This document shows, piece after piece, positions 1 to 8,369 of a DNA stretch of 64,000 bases. Origin of the DNA: Anaerotruncus colihominis (GTDB lineage: Bacteria > Bacillota > Clostridia > Oscillospirales > Ruminococcaceae). The notes under the pieces are model-generated. The model had not been told where the DNA came from and searched no databases. It saw only the letters and a list, made by a program, of their open reading frames with translations. The first letter of the stretch is position 1. Each line of letters begins with the position of its first letter. The translations under genes were made by a program, and so were the position numbers. The stretch covers positions 124,001 through 188,000 of the forward strand of contig NZ_VIQT01000016.1 of assembly GCF_010206195.1 (NCBI RefSeq), in the 5' to 3' direction.

Positions 1-2
1 CA

Positions 3-758
3 GCCGACCGTGCGGCCGACTGGCTCTCGCAGAAAGCCAGTAGCTTATTTATGCCGCGCGGCCAGACTCCGCCGGAGACTGTTGATTCCACATCTGATGC
101 GCAGCGGCCATCCATCGGCCAGGCAGACAGCGCACAGCAGCCGTCGACGGAGAGTATGCCGCTTGACGCCTGGAATGCGTTTGTAAAGGCTGAGGAGGAT
201 GACCACGCCGAAGACGCCATATCCAGCGCGCCGGAAACACAGGCGCAGACAACATCCGCGCCGCCAGGCGGCGCGGGCGGCTGGATGGACGCAAAGCGGG
301 AGTCCGGCAAGGCTGCGCCGGATTCCTGCGCTCTGGCTCCGATTTTTGTTTCCGCGCTTGTGGAACCGCCGTCGTCGGGTACAGTGACCTCCCTGTATGG
401 CTGGCGCGAACACCCCATCAGCGGCGCGGATGATTTTCACCGGGGGCTTGATATCGCTGCACCGGAGGGTGTGGGCGTATATGCCGCGCTGCCCGGGCGC
501 GTGGCCGAGGTGGATACGTCTCCGATTTATGGAAATTACATCACGCTCGATCACGGAGGAGGGCTTCAGACGACCTATTGCCATTGCTTGGAGATTGTCG
601 CGCCTGTCGGCGCAAATCTGCGCCGTGGTGAGCTGCTTGCATATGTTGGCAGTACAGGGATATCGACCGGACCGCATGTCCATTTTGAAATCAACCTGAA
701 CGGGAAGTATTATAATCCCGCTTGGGTACTTGACGGGATGGACGGCTATGGGATTTGA
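3..758 (+). CDS. M23 (LytM) metallopeptidase-domain protein, SpoIVFA-like, 5' end outside window
   Basis: The frame is open to the left edge, so the start probably lies upstream; an ATG at 51 has no good ribosome site. The last ~120 residues form an M23/LytM domain. The zinc and catalytic motifs are visible: HRGLD (HxxxD) and HVHFEI (HxH). The preceding ~100 residues are a low-complexity Pro/Ala/Ser-rich linker. The M50 protease gene follows with an 11-base overlap. In Bacillus the SpoIVFA (LytM domain) / SpoIVFB (M50) pair controls pro-sigmaK processing at the forespore membrane, so this is probably the regulator of the next gene. The motifs look intact, so real hydrolase activity on peptidoglycan cannot be excluded. 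Confidence 0.8.
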   Translation, partial: ADRAADWLSQKASSLFMPRGQTPPETVDSTSDAQRPSIGQADSAQQPSTESMPLDAWNAFVKAEEDDHAEDAISSAPETQAQTTSAPPGGAGGWMDAKRESGKAAPDSCALAPIFVSALVEPPSSGTVTSLYGWREHPISGADDFHRGLDIAAPEGVGVYAALPGRVAEVDTSPIYGNYITLDHGGGLQTTYCHCLEIVAPVGANLRRGELLAYVGSTGISTGPHVHFEINLNGKYYNPAWVLDGMDGYGI

Positions 759-1314
759 GCTTCGTGGAACGCGCTATTTTTTTACTTTTGGTTTTTTTAT
801 GGTGCTGGCGCTTTATATGTTGTTTGACCGGACAGGTGCGGGCTTACCGGCGCTTTGCTGTGTCGCGTTGCACGAGTGCGGGCACATTGCAGCGATGCAT
901 ATAGTGGGCGCGCGCGTGACCGATTTACAGTTCTGCGCATTCGGCGTGCGTATGAAAAAGCAGGGCCTGCTTTCCTATGGCCAGGAGGCGGCTGTCTATT
1001 TTGGAGGCGCCGCGGCCAATCTTGCGGCGCTGGCGGCGGCCTTCCCCTTTGCGGGCTGGAATCTGTTTACAACTGCAAACGCCGCGCTTGCAGGATTTAA
1101 CCTGCTTCCTATCGGCCGGCTTGACGGGGGCGTTCTGCTGCATCTGCTGCTGTGCCGTACAGGCGGCCTGGAACGAGCTGATCTGCTGCGCCGGGTGATC
1201 GGCTTTGTCATCCTGACGCCGCTGTTTGCAGGCGGCTTTTGGCTGTTTGCACACGGAAATTGCACGCTGCTTTTTACAACGGTCTACCTCGCCGTTACGC
1301 TTCTGTGCACGTGA
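748..1314 (+). CDS. spoIVFB: M50 site-2-type intramembrane metalloprotease, SpoIVFB-like
   Basis: A polytopic membrane protein of about 188 residues. It carries the zinc motif HECGH (HExxH) near residue 49 and the distal motif NLLPIGRLDGG, the NxxPxxxxDGG signature of S2P/SpoIVFB proteases. Family members cut substrates inside the membrane; SpoIVFB activates pro-sigmaK in the mother cell. The ATG at 748 overlaps the M23 gene by 11 bases, which suggests translational coupling; a TTG at 730 is an alternative start. Pairing with an M23-domain gene supports the sporulation role. No separate promoter is visible. Confidence 0.82.
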   Translation: MGFELRGTRYFFTFGFFMVLALYMLFDRTGAGLPALCCVALHECGHIAAMHIVGARVTDLQFCAFGVRMKKQGLLSYGQEAAVYFGGAAANLAALAAAFPFAGWNLFTTANAALAGFNLLPIGRLDGGVLLHLLLCRTGGLERADLLRRVIGFVILTPLFAGGFWLFAHGNCTLLFTTVYLAVTLLCT

Positions 1315-1315
1315 T

Positions 1316-1351
1316 CGCCAAGGGCCGCCCCAATCGGGGCGGCCCTTGGCG
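1316..1351 (+). terminator. Perfect 16-bp hairpin after the protease pair
   Basis: The arms at 1316-1331 and 1336-1351 are exactly complementary around an AATC loop and begin at the stop codon of the M50 gene. There is no T-run after it, so it may end transcription inefficiently or act as an mRNA 3' stabiliser. Confidence 0.7.
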
Positions 1352-1403
1352 TTGCATGAAAAATAGCGGGGGAATAGGGGATTGTGTATCCGGGAAAAAT
1401 TGG

Positions 1404-1432
1404 TTGAGACACGATGTATAATATGATACAAT
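1404..1432 (+). promoter_or_regulatory. Promoter candidate for the sulfite/nitrite reductase
   Basis: TTGAGA at 1404-1409 and TACAAT at 1427-1432 are separated by 17 bases. A structured repeat lies between this site and the gene start at 1715. Confidence 0.5.
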
Positions 1433-1471
1433 ATACACTGAATAGATATCAGGGACGCTTGAAGCTGTACA

Positions 1472-1625
1472 GATGGCCAATTTTATCATGACCGCGCAGC
1501 GGCATGATAAAATAATCGCTCCGCGATCATTTTATATAAATATATAGCCAGGGCGATACGCGGGCGCGGCCCGCTGCCGCCCTGATGGCTAATTTTATCA
1601 TGCCGCTGCGCGGTCATGATAAAAT
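1472..1625. repeat. Structured intergenic repeat R, copy 1
   Basis: Two 32-base blocks at 1481-1512 and 1593-1624 are exact reverse complements of each other, and each is itself a hairpin with TTTTATCATG / CATGATAAAA arms. The segment 1542-1625 matches 20713-20796 over 84 bases with about 10 differences and no gaps. Homology continues to the left (ATGATAAAATAAT near 1504 and 20676). The whole is an inverted composite element in the leader of the reductase gene. No reading frame is evident. Confidence 0.8.
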
Positions 1626-1714
1626 GTGGATAAACTTGGGTAAACTGAATACATCGCCGGACTGCCGGAATACGGCGGAATGGTATTTTATAAAAAGAAA
1701 AGGATGGACAGGCT

Positions 1715-3262
1715 ATGAAAATGGTTGCCCCCGAGGCATGGAAAGAAGATATCGCGCTATTTAAGGAAAAAACGGACGCTTTCTACGCAGGGGAGCTGGA
1801 TAAGGGCGCTTATAAGGCTTTTTCCGGCTACTACGGAAGCTACGCGCAGAAAGGCGGGAAAGCGAGTATGCTGCGTCTGCGCATGACGGCGGGCCGCGTG
1901 ACCAGGGAGAAAATGGAGTATACGGCAAAGGCGTTGCGTCAATATGATATTAAAAGGCTGCATTTTACCACCTGTCAGACCATTCAGCTCCATGACCTTC
2001 GGCCCGATCAGGTATACGGTATTATGGAAGGCGCTCTAAATGCAGGAATTGTGACAATCGGCGGCGGCGGGGATTATCCCCGCAACGTGATGTGTTCCCC
2101 GCTTTCGGGCGTGGAGCAGGATGAATTTTTTGATGTACTCCCCTGGGCGCAGGCGGCCGGGGAATATCTGATGAGTTTTATCAAGGCTGAGAAGATGCCG
2201 CGGAAATTAAAGGTCGGATTCTCCAACTCTCCCAAAAACCTGACGCACGCCACATTCCGCGATTTGGGCTTTGCGGCAAGAGCAGATGGACTGTTCGATG
2301 TATACAGCGCGGGCGGGCTTGGGAACAATCCCCGTTTTGGCGTCAAGGTGGCTGAGGCGGTCCAGCCTGAAAAAATCCTTTATTATATCAAAGCCATGTG
2401 GCTGACCTTCTGCGCTTATGGCAATTATGAAAACCGCGGGAAAGCGCGCACCCGTTATATGCAGGACGCGCTGGGCGGCCCCGAAAACTATGCAAAGGCG
2501 TACCGCGAGAAATTGGACGAGGTGCTTTGCAGCGGCGAGGATCTGACGATTGTTGCAGAGCCTATAACCTTTGACAAGCGGGGCGACGGTTCTACAGCGC
2601 AGGGCCGCCGGGTCCTGAAGCAAAAGCAGGACGGCCTTTACACGGTGCAGTGGCATCCGATCGGCGGACAGCCCGCGCCGGAGGAATTTTGTGCTTTAAG
2701 CGATGCGCTAACAGAGATGCCCGGTGTAGAAATGCGCCTTGCGCCGGACGAAACGGCCTATATCATCAACCTGACCGGAAACGAAGCCCGAAAGGTATTG
2801 GAGCTGACAAAAAACAGCGCTGGTACGCTGTTTGAAAATTCAGTAAGCTGTATCGGAGCGCGGATCTGCCAGGTGGGCCTACGCGATTCCCAGGCTCTTT
2901 TAGCGGCCTGCGTAGAAGCGGCGCGTAAGGCGGGCATTCCTGACAAAGCTCTGCCTCAGATTCACATTTCCGGTTGTCCTTCCTCCTGCGGCACCCATCA
3001 GATTGGCGCGCTGGGCTTCAGAGGTGGTGTGAAATCTGTGGATAAGAAGCCGCAGCCTGCGTTTGTCCTGTATGTCAACGGGGACGAACGCCAGGGAAAA
3101 GAGTCCATGGGACGGGAGCTGGGGACAATTTTGGAGACGGAGATCCCGGCGTTTCTGGTGGAGCTGGGGACGGCGGTGGCGAAAAGCGGAATGGATTTTG
3201 ACGCCTGGAACGCGGCCGACCCGAAGGGGCTGGAGCAGATCGCCGAGCGGTATCTGGCCTGA
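1715..3262 (+). CDS. Siroheme [4Fe-4S] sulfite/nitrite reductase family protein
   Basis: A 515-residue protein of the NirA/CysI hemoprotein family, which reduces nitrite or sulfite by six electrons at a coupled siroheme and iron-sulfur cluster. All four cluster cysteines can be seen: CIGARIC (C-x5-C) near residue 379 and GCPSSCG (C-x3-C) near residue 420. The start ATG at 1715 follows AAAGGATGG. The gene stands alone, with no partner ferredoxin reductase, siroheme synthesis or sulfate-activation genes beside it, so electrons probably come from ferredoxin. Substrate (sulfite or nitrite) cannot be settled from the sequence. A hairpin terminator follows at 3337. Confidence 0.85.
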   Translation: MKMVAPEAWKEDIALFKEKTDAFYAGELDKGAYKAFSGYYGSYAQKGGKASMLRLRMTAGRVTREKMEYTAKALRQYDIKRLHFTTCQTIQLHDLRPDQVYGIMEGALNAGIVTIGGGGDYPRNVMCSPLSGVEQDEFFDVLPWAQAAGEYLMSFIKAEKMPRKLKVGFSNSPKNLTHATFRDLGFAARADGLFDVYSAGGLGNNPRFGVKVAEAVQPEKILYYIKAMWLTFCAYGNYENRGKARTRYMQDALGGPENYAKAYREKLDEVLCSGEDLTIVAEPITFDKRGDGSTAQGRRVLKQKQDGLYTVQWHPIGGQPAPEEFCALSDALTEMPGVEMRLAPDETAYIINLTGNEARKVLELTKNSAGTLFENSVSCIGARICQVGLRDSQALLAACVEAARKAGIPDKALPQIHISGCPSSCGTHQIGALGFRGGVKSVDKKPQPAFVLYVNGDERQGKESMGRELGTILETEIPAFLVELGTAVAKSGMDFDAWNAADPKGLEQIAERYLA

Positions 3263-3336
3263 CGGCGGCCGCTGCGTACAAGCGGCCGGCGCATAAACCC
3301 GCCTGAAATTTTGGCGATACCGTATACAACAATTTA

Positions 3337-3371
3337 GGCCATGCGGGCTGTAGCGGCCCGCATGGCCTTTT
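3337..3371 (+). terminator. Rho-independent terminator
   Basis: A 12-bp stem (3337-3348 with 3356-3367) is followed by TTTTAT, downstream of the reductase gene. Confidence 0.8.
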
Positions 3372-3439
3372 ATGAAGCTCTGCCGGGAAAAGTGGGCGCC
3401 TGCACATGCGGGGACCTTTTTCAAAAAGAGACGGGGCGC

Positions 3440-3468
3440 TTGCAATATAAACGCATTTGCGATACAAT
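3440..3468 (+). promoter_or_regulatory. Promoter for the radical SAM gene pair
   Basis: TTGCAA at 3440-3445, a 17-base spacer, then TACAAT at 3463-3468, about 50 bases before the gene start. Confidence 0.6.
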
Positions 3469-3516
3469 AGCAGACAGTATCATGGGATGTTGTGCCCTGG
3501 AAGGATGTACGAGTGC

Positions 3517-5361
3517 ATGAATGTCAGAAAGGCGCTGGAACGGGTGCTTTTGCAGGTGCAGAAGCCCGCGCGCTATACGGGGGGCGAATTAGGAAGCGTT
3601 GTGAAGGACGCGGCGTCGGTGGATGTGCGGTTCGCATTTTGCTTCCCGGATTTATACGAGGTGGGCATGTCGCACCTGGGGATGAAAATCCTCTATTCGC
3701 TGATGAACGCGCGCGATGATGTCTGGTGCGAACGTGTATTCGCCCCGGGCGACGATTTTGAACGTGTGATGCGCGCGCATAAAATTCCGCTGTTCGGGCT
3801 GGAAAGCCTGGATGCAATCGCCGGCTTTGATATGATCGGCTTTACGCTTCAATATGAATTGAGCTTTACGGCGATCCTCAACATGCTCGATCTCGCGGGG
3901 CTTGAGGTGCGTTCAAAGGATCGTCCAACCCTTGCGCCGCTCGTTGTGGCGGGAGGCCCGTGCGCCTGCAATCCCGAACCGATCGCCGATTTTATCGATC
4001 TGTTTATTCTGGGCGAGGGCGAGGAGGTCAACCTGGAGCTGATCGATCTGTATAAAGCCTGTAAGAGCGAGGGCGTGTCCAAGGAGGCGTTTTTGCGCCG
4101 CGCCGCGCAGATTGCGGGCATCTATGTACCGTCGCTTTACGACGTGACCTATCGGCCCGACGGCGCGATTGCCGCCGTCACGCCGCGCGGGGACGCTCCG
4201 TCTGTCGTGCATAAACGCATCGTCCGGGATTTGGACAACGTTTTTTATCCTGAAACGTTCGTTGTCCCGTTTACGGAAACCGTTCATGACCGCGCGATGG
4301 TTGAGGTGCTGCGCGGATGTATCCGCGGATGCCGGTTCTGCCAGGCGGGGTTTATTTACCGGCCGTTTCGGGAGAAGCGCCACGAAACGCTCAATAAAAA
4401 CGCGCGCGCCCTGTGCGACAGCACAGGTTACGATGAGGTGTCCCTCACCAGCCTTTCGACAAGCGATTATTCGGAGATCGAGCCGCTTTTAAACGAAATG
4501 CTCACCTGGACGGAGCCTGATGCGGTGAATATTGCGCTGCCGTCGCTGCGCGTCGACAATTTCTCCAGGGAGCTGATGGAGCGCGTCGCGGCTGTGCGCA
4601 AATCGTCGCTGACCTTCGCGCCGGAGGCTGGGACGCAGCGTTTGCGGGACGTGATCAATAAAAACGTCACGGAGGAGGAGGTCCTGCGCACCTGCAAAAC
4701 GGCGTTTTCCGGCGGTTATACAAATGTAAAGCTCTATTTTATGATGGGGCTGCCAACCGAAACGGACGAGGATATCGCGGGGATCATCCACCTGGCGCAA
4801 AAGGTTGTGGACGCGTTTTATCACATGCCGGACAAGCCCAAGGGGCGCGGCGTCAATGTGACGGTGTCTGTGGCGTGCTTTGTGCCGAAGCCGTTTACGC
4901 CGTTCGAGTTCGAACCGCAGGACACCATGGAGGAACTGCGCCGCAAGCAGAAAATTCTGCTTGACACGGTTTCGTCGCGAAAAATTTCCGTCAAATACCA
5001 CGACAGCCCGACCAGCTTTCTGGAGGCGGCGCTCGCGCGCGGGGACAGGCGGCTGTGCCCGGTGGTCGAATACGCGTGGCGCGAAGGCTCGCGGCTTGAC
5101 GGCTGGAACGATTTCTTTTCCATGCAGCGTTGGGAGGACGCGGCCGCGGTCTGCGGCGTCGACTTCTCATTTTACGCAAACCGCCGTCGCGCCTATGACG
5201 AGGTGATGCCGTGGGACCATCTCGATTACGGCGTGTCGAAGGCGTTTCTGAGGCGAGAAAATGAGCGCGCCCACGACGGCGGCACGACGCCGCACTGCCG
5301 CGCCACTTGTTCGGCCTGCGGTGCAAACCGGCTGTTGGGAGGTGCGTGCTTTGGGGACTGA
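3517..5361 (+). CDS. TIGR03960-type B12-binding radical SAM protein
   Basis: About 614 residues. An N-terminal cobalamin-binding-like region precedes a radical SAM core with the cluster motif CIRGCRFC (CxxxCxxC). A Cys-rich C-terminus (CSAC, then GGAC) is typical of this family. The exact reaction is not established; the family occurs in Firmicutes next to DUF2344 genes and near ribosome/RNase genes, so a role in RNA modification is a guess. ATG 3517 is chosen because GGAAGG lies 12 bases upstream; ATG 3505 directly abuts that site and is less likely. The next gene overlaps by 11 bases. Confidence 0.85.
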   Translation: MNVRKALERVLLQVQKPARYTGGELGSVVKDAASVDVRFAFCFPDLYEVGMSHLGMKILYSLMNARDDVWCERVFAPGDDFERVMRAHKIPLFGLESLDAIAGFDMIGFTLQYELSFTAILNMLDLAGLEVRSKDRPTLAPLVVAGGPCACNPEPIADFIDLFILGEGEEVNLELIDLYKACKSEGVSKEAFLRRAAQIAGIYVPSLYDVTYRPDGAIAAVTPRGDAPSVVHKRIVRDLDNVFYPETFVVPFTETVHDRAMVEVLRGCIRGCRFCQAGFIYRPFREKRHETLNKNARALCDSTGYDEVSLTSLSTSDYSEIEPLLNEMLTWTEPDAVNIALPSLRVDNFSRELMERVAAVRKSSLTFAPEAGTQRLRDVINKNVTEEEVLRTCKTAFSGGYTNVKLYFMMGLPTETDEDIAGIIHLAQKVVDAFYHMPDKPKGRGVNVTVSVACFVPKPFTPFEFEPQDTMEELRRKQKILLDTVSSRKISVKYHDSPTSFLEAALARGDRRLCPVVEYAWREGSRLDGWNDFFSMQRWEDAAAVCGVDFSFYANRRRAYDEVMPWDHLDYGVSKAFLRRENERAHDGGTTPHCRATCSACGANRLLGGACFGD

Positions 5362-6028
5362 TCTGTTTGCCGTGACGGCGCGCGTCTTTTATAAAAAAAT
5401 GGGGCGCGCAAAGTATATTTCGCATCTCGACCTGGTGCGCTGCATTTCACGCGCGCTCAAGCGTTCGAAGCTGCCCGTATGGCACACGCTCGGCTTTCAT
5501 CCGCATGTGTATCTGACGTTTGCGCTGCCGCTTGCGCTCGGTTATGAGAGCGAATGCGAATCGATGGATTTCCGTCTGACCGAGGCGCTGCCGATGAAAA
5601 CTGTCGTCGACAGGCTCAACGCCGTGCTGCCGGAGGGAATCTCCTGCTATGCGGCCGCGCCCGCCGTCATGAAGCCGGATGCGATCAGGTGGGCTGACTA
5701 CACAGTGACGCAGGAGTTTGACGGCGCGGATGCGGACGAAGCGTGGCGGGCGTTTGCACACTGGTGCGCCAGAGAGACAGTCCCGGTCGTCAAGAAAGGG
5801 AAAAAAGGCGAGCGTACCGTCGATGTGAAGCCGCATTTTACCCTGAAAGAACCGCGCGCGGACGGCGATACCTTGACATGTTCCATCCGCGCGGCCGCCG
5901 GCAGCGCCTTCAACCTGAATCCGACGCTGCTGCTCGACACGTTTGCGCAGGAAGGCGGCGCGCGCGCCGGTTGGGTGCGCGTGGTGCGCACGGCTGTGCT
6001 CGACGAAAAGCTGCGGCCGTTTGAGTAA
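5351..6028 (+). CDS. TIGR03936 / DUF2344 radical SAM-associated protein
   Basis: About 225 residues. The N-terminal pattern KMGRAKYISHLDLVR and later LGFHPHVYLTFALPLALG are characteristic of DUF2344 proteins, which accompany the TIGR03960 radical SAM protein. The two are probably a functional pair of unknown activity. The start is the TTG at 5351, nine bases after GGGAGG, inside the end of the upstream gene. Upstream in-frame codons overlap the Cys-rich tail of the radical SAM protein and are unlikely to be used. Confidence 0.82.
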   Translation: MGTDLFAVTARVFYKKMGRAKYISHLDLVRCISRALKRSKLPVWHTLGFHPHVYLTFALPLALGYESECESMDFRLTEALPMKTVVDRLNAVLPEGISCYAAAPAVMKPDAIRWADYTVTQEFDGADADEAWRAFAHWCARETVPVVKKGKKGERTVDVKPHFTLKEPRADGDTLTCSIRAAAGSAFNLNPTLLLDTFAQEGGARAGWVRVVRTAVLDEKLRPFE

Positions 6029-6059
6029 GCAAAGCAATGGTGTGAGGAGGTATTTTGAT

Positions 6060-6407
6060 ATGGTTACAAGGAAAGAGAATATCCGCCCCATTATAAAGGA
6101 ACAGATGCGCGGCGGCGACGGGCGCGCTTTACAGACGCCGGTGATCGATGAGGCGCAGTTTTGCGGCCATGGACGTCTGTTCGCAAAGATGACGCTTGAG
6201 CCTGGCTGCTCAATCGGCTGGCATGAGCACCACGGTGAGAGCGAGACATTTTATATCCTCGCGGGAGCGGCGCGCTATTGCGATAACGGCGAATGGGTCA
6301 CGCTGCGCGCAGGCGACTGCGCCTATACGCCTTCCGGAGAGGGGCACAGCATCGCCAACGCCGGGACGCAGCCGCTTGAATTTATGGCGCTGATTGTCAA
6401 AGCATGA
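6060..6407 (+). CDS. Small single-domain cupin protein
   Basis: A 115-residue protein with the two cupin motifs: GWHEHHGESETFYILAG (metal ligands His, His, Glu) and the second half around GEGHSIAN (His). Such proteins bind a metal and act as small isomerases, dioxygenases or sugar-binding regulators; the substrate here is unknown. ATG 6060 follows AGGAGG with a 9-base spacing. It sits between the radical SAM pair and rplS, and I see no functional link to either. Confidence 0.8.
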   Translation: MVTRKENIRPIIKEQMRGGDGRALQTPVIDEAQFCGHGRLFAKMTLEPGCSIGWHEHHGESETFYILAGAARYCDNGEWVTLRAGDCAYTPSGEGHSIANAGTQPLEFMALIVKA

Positions 6408-6451
6408 CGGCAAGAGGCGCAGCGGAAAAAATTTTGGAAGATGCTTGCATT

Positions 6452-6480
6452 TTGACAGCCACTGTGGTAACATATATAGG
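6452..6480 (+). promoter_or_regulatory. Promoter of rplS with a structured leader
   Basis: TTGACA at 6452-6457, a 17-base spacer, then TATAGG at 6475-6480. The ~130-base leader contains a CAATCCC/GGGATTG hairpin near 6520-6536, compatible with an autoregulated ribosomal-protein leader. I cannot assign it to a known leader class. Confidence 0.55.
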
Positions 6481-6612
6481 CATGTAATGAACGTTGGAGC
6501 CTGCAACGGGCGTTCGTGCCCAATCCCGCCGGGATTGTACATGAAACCGGACAGTCCTCTGCCATCGATCGAATGGGAATGAATGTCTGTAAAAAAGAAG
6601 GAGGAAGCGTAA

Positions 6613-6957
6613 ATGGACGCTTTGAAGCACATTGCCAGCGACTGTGCAAAAGCACAGCTGCCCAAGATCGAGATTGGCGACACCGTCAAGGTTCACGTCT
6701 GGATCAAAGAGGGCGAGAAAAAGAGAATCCAGGTTTTTGAGGGCACCGTCATCGCCAAGAAGCACGGCGGCATCTCCGAGACCTTTACCGTCCGCCGTGT
6801 GGCGCACGGCTGCGGCGTGGAGAGGGTATTCCCGATCCATTCGCCCAACATCGACAAGGTGGAGCTGGTCCGCAACGGCCGCGTCCGCCGCAGCAAGCTC
6901 TATTATCTGCGCGACCGTGTCGGCAAGGCCGCCAAGGTCAGGGATGTCATCCGCTGA
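6613..6957 (+). CDS. rplS: 50S ribosomal protein L19
   Basis: 114 residues, the usual length. It shows the L19 pattern [19 protein letters not shown] and the C-terminal [17 protein letters not shown]19 sits at the 30S-50S interface. ATG 6613 follows a GGAGG site. In Firmicutes rplS is normally followed by lepB, ylqF/rbgA and rnhB, as here; the usual upstream rpsP-rimM-trmD genes are not next to it in this genome. It has its own promoter and a terminator at 6979. Confidence 0.97.
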   Translation: MDALKHIASDCAKAQLPKIEIGDTVKVHVWIKEGEKKRIQVFEGTVIAKKHGGISETFTVRRVAHGCGVERVFPIHSPNIDKVELVRNGRVRRSKLYYLRDRVGKAAKVRDVIR

Positions 6958-6978
6958 AAGCAGCGGGGCGCTTGGGGA

Positions 6979-7004
6979 AAGGGACGTGGAAACGTCCCTT
7001 TTTC
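6979..7004 (+). terminator. Terminator of rplS
   Basis: A 9-bp stem (6979-6987 with 6992-7000) closed by GGAA and followed by a T-run. Confidence 0.85.
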
Positions 7005-7020
7005 ATTTACAATCCCCTTC

Positions 7021-7049
7021 TTGCGCCGCGCCGCGCGGTATGATACGAT
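7021..7049 (+). promoter_or_regulatory. Promoter candidate for the lepB operon
   Basis: TTGCGC at 7021-7026 and TACGAT at 7044-7049 with a 17-base spacer, immediately after the rplS terminator. Confidence 0.45.
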
Positions 7050-7097
7050 GAAGGGGATTTCAGGGACGCGCTGCGTCTGCGGGAAGGAGGGCGCGCT

Positions 7098-7721
7098 GTG
7101 GAAAATGGATCACCGCCGGAGTGGGAGTGGAAGCGCGAGTGGGATTTTCGCTATGATATTAAAAATTCGCTCAATGGCGTGCGCCGTCCGGGCGCGGCGG
7201 TCACAGAGCTGTACGAATGGATTGAATCATGTGTGCTGGCAATCGCCGTGATTCTGACTCTGTTTACATTTGTACTGCGCACGGCGACTGTGTCGGGGCC
7301 GTCGATGGTACCGACGCTGCACGACGGAGACCGTCTGATTTTGATGCAGGCGGGTTATAACGACCCGCAGTATGGCGATATTGTCGTCATCGACCGCGCC
7401 GCGCACGGTCAGCCGCCGATCATCAAGCGGGTGATCGGACGCGCAGGCGATGAAATGGATATTGATTTTGATACAGGCGATGTGCGGCGCAACGGCGTGC
7501 TGCTCGACGAGCCGTATATCAACGAGCCGACATATATAAATCTCGGCGTCGAGTTCCCGGTTGTCGTGCCAAAGGGACATATTTTTGTATTGGGGGATAA
7601 CCGCAACCACTCGTCGGACAGCCGCGACGTATCGATCGGTATGGTCGATTTGCGGCAGGTGATGGGGCGCGCGGTGTTCCGCTTTTTCCCGGTTGGCGCG
7701 GCGGGCGCGCTGACAGACTGA
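7098..7721 (+). CDS. lepB: Signal peptidase I (first of two tandem copies)
   Basis: 207 residues. One N-terminal membrane helix (around residues 48-66) is followed by the catalytic Ser motif SGPSMVPTLHDGD, the general-base Lys in IIKRVIGRAGDE, and the GDNRNHSSDSRD motif. These are the boxes of Gram-positive type signal peptidase I, which removes signal peptides outside the membrane. The start is GTG 7098 after AAGGAGG. A second signal peptidase follows 15 bases downstream, and rbgA and rnhB complete a tightly packed operon. Confidence 0.94.
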   Translation: MENGSPPEWEWKREWDFRYDIKNSLNGVRRPGAAVTELYEWIESCVLAIAVILTLFTFVLRTATVSGPSMVPTLHDGDRLILMQAGYNDPQYGDIVVIDRAAHGQPPIIKRVIGRAGDEMDIDFDTGDVRRNGVLLDEPYINEPTYINLGVEFPVVVPKGHIFVLGDNRNHSSDSRDVSIGMVDLRQVMGRAVFRFFPVGAAGALTD

Positions 7722-7736
7722 CAGGACGGAGGAATC

Positions 7737-8369
7737 ATGATGGATACAGAACGCGAAGCGGATATGCCCTTTGAGCAGGACGCGCCGAATGAGCCGGACA
7801 GCTGTGTAGGACCGGATGCGCCTCAGGATGAAGGACAGCCGCGCGCAGGCGGCTCCTGCGCCGAGGCGTACGAGTGGGCCGAGTCGTTTCTTGCGCCGCT
7901 TCTGCTGTTTTTGGTTGTGTTTGTGTTCTTTGTGCGGCTGGCGACGGTCAACGGCGTCTCTATGGAGCCGACGCTGCACGAGGGACAGCGCCTTGTGCTG
8001 CGCCAGATCGGTTATAAACCGCAGTATGGCGACATTGTCGTCGTCGACCGCACGCAGGACGGCGAGGAGCCGCTTGTCAAGCGCGTTATCGGCAAGGCGG
8101 GCGACGTTATTTATATTGATTTTAATACGCATGAGGTCTGGCGCAACGACGAGCTGCTCAACGAGCCGTATATCAACGAGCCGACCGCGCTTTCCGGCGA
8201 TATGACCTTCCCGACGCGTGTGCCGGAGGGCTGTGTGTTCGTCATGGGGGACAATCGAAACCATTCGCTTGACAGCCGTGACAGTTCGGTCGGTATGGTC
8301 GACGAGCGGCGCTTGATGGGTGAGGCAGTGTTCCGCATCTATCCGTTCAATAAGATTGGAGGCGTCTGA
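7737..8369 (+). CDS. lepB: Signal peptidase I (second tandem copy)
   Basis: 210 residues. An acidic 40-residue N-terminus precedes one membrane helix, then Ser motif [13 protein letters not shown], Lys in [11 protein letters not shown], and [12 protein letters not shown]. Both catalytic residues are present. It resembles the first copy along its length but differs clearly in sequence and N-terminus, so the duplication is not very recent. The ATG at 7737 (or 7740) follows GGAGG. Its TGA overlaps the rbgA ATG by one base. The two enzymes may differ in substrate preference. Confidence 0.94.
   Translation: MMDTEREADMPFEQDAPNEPDSCVGPDAPQDEGQPRAGGSCAEAYEWAESFLAPLLLFLVVFVFFVRLATVNGVSMEPTLHEGQRLVLRQIGYKPQYGDIVVVDRTQDGEEPLVKRVIGKAGDVIYIDFNTHEVWRNDELLNEPYINEPTALSGDMTFPTRVPEGCVFVMGDNRNHSLDSRDSSVGMVDERRLMGEAVFRIYPFNKIGGV

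Noticed and set aside
7227-8264. A 345-codon - strand frame spanning both signal peptidase genes
   Set aside because: It is antisense to two genes with full catalytic motifs. Its internal repetition only reflects the tandem duplication.
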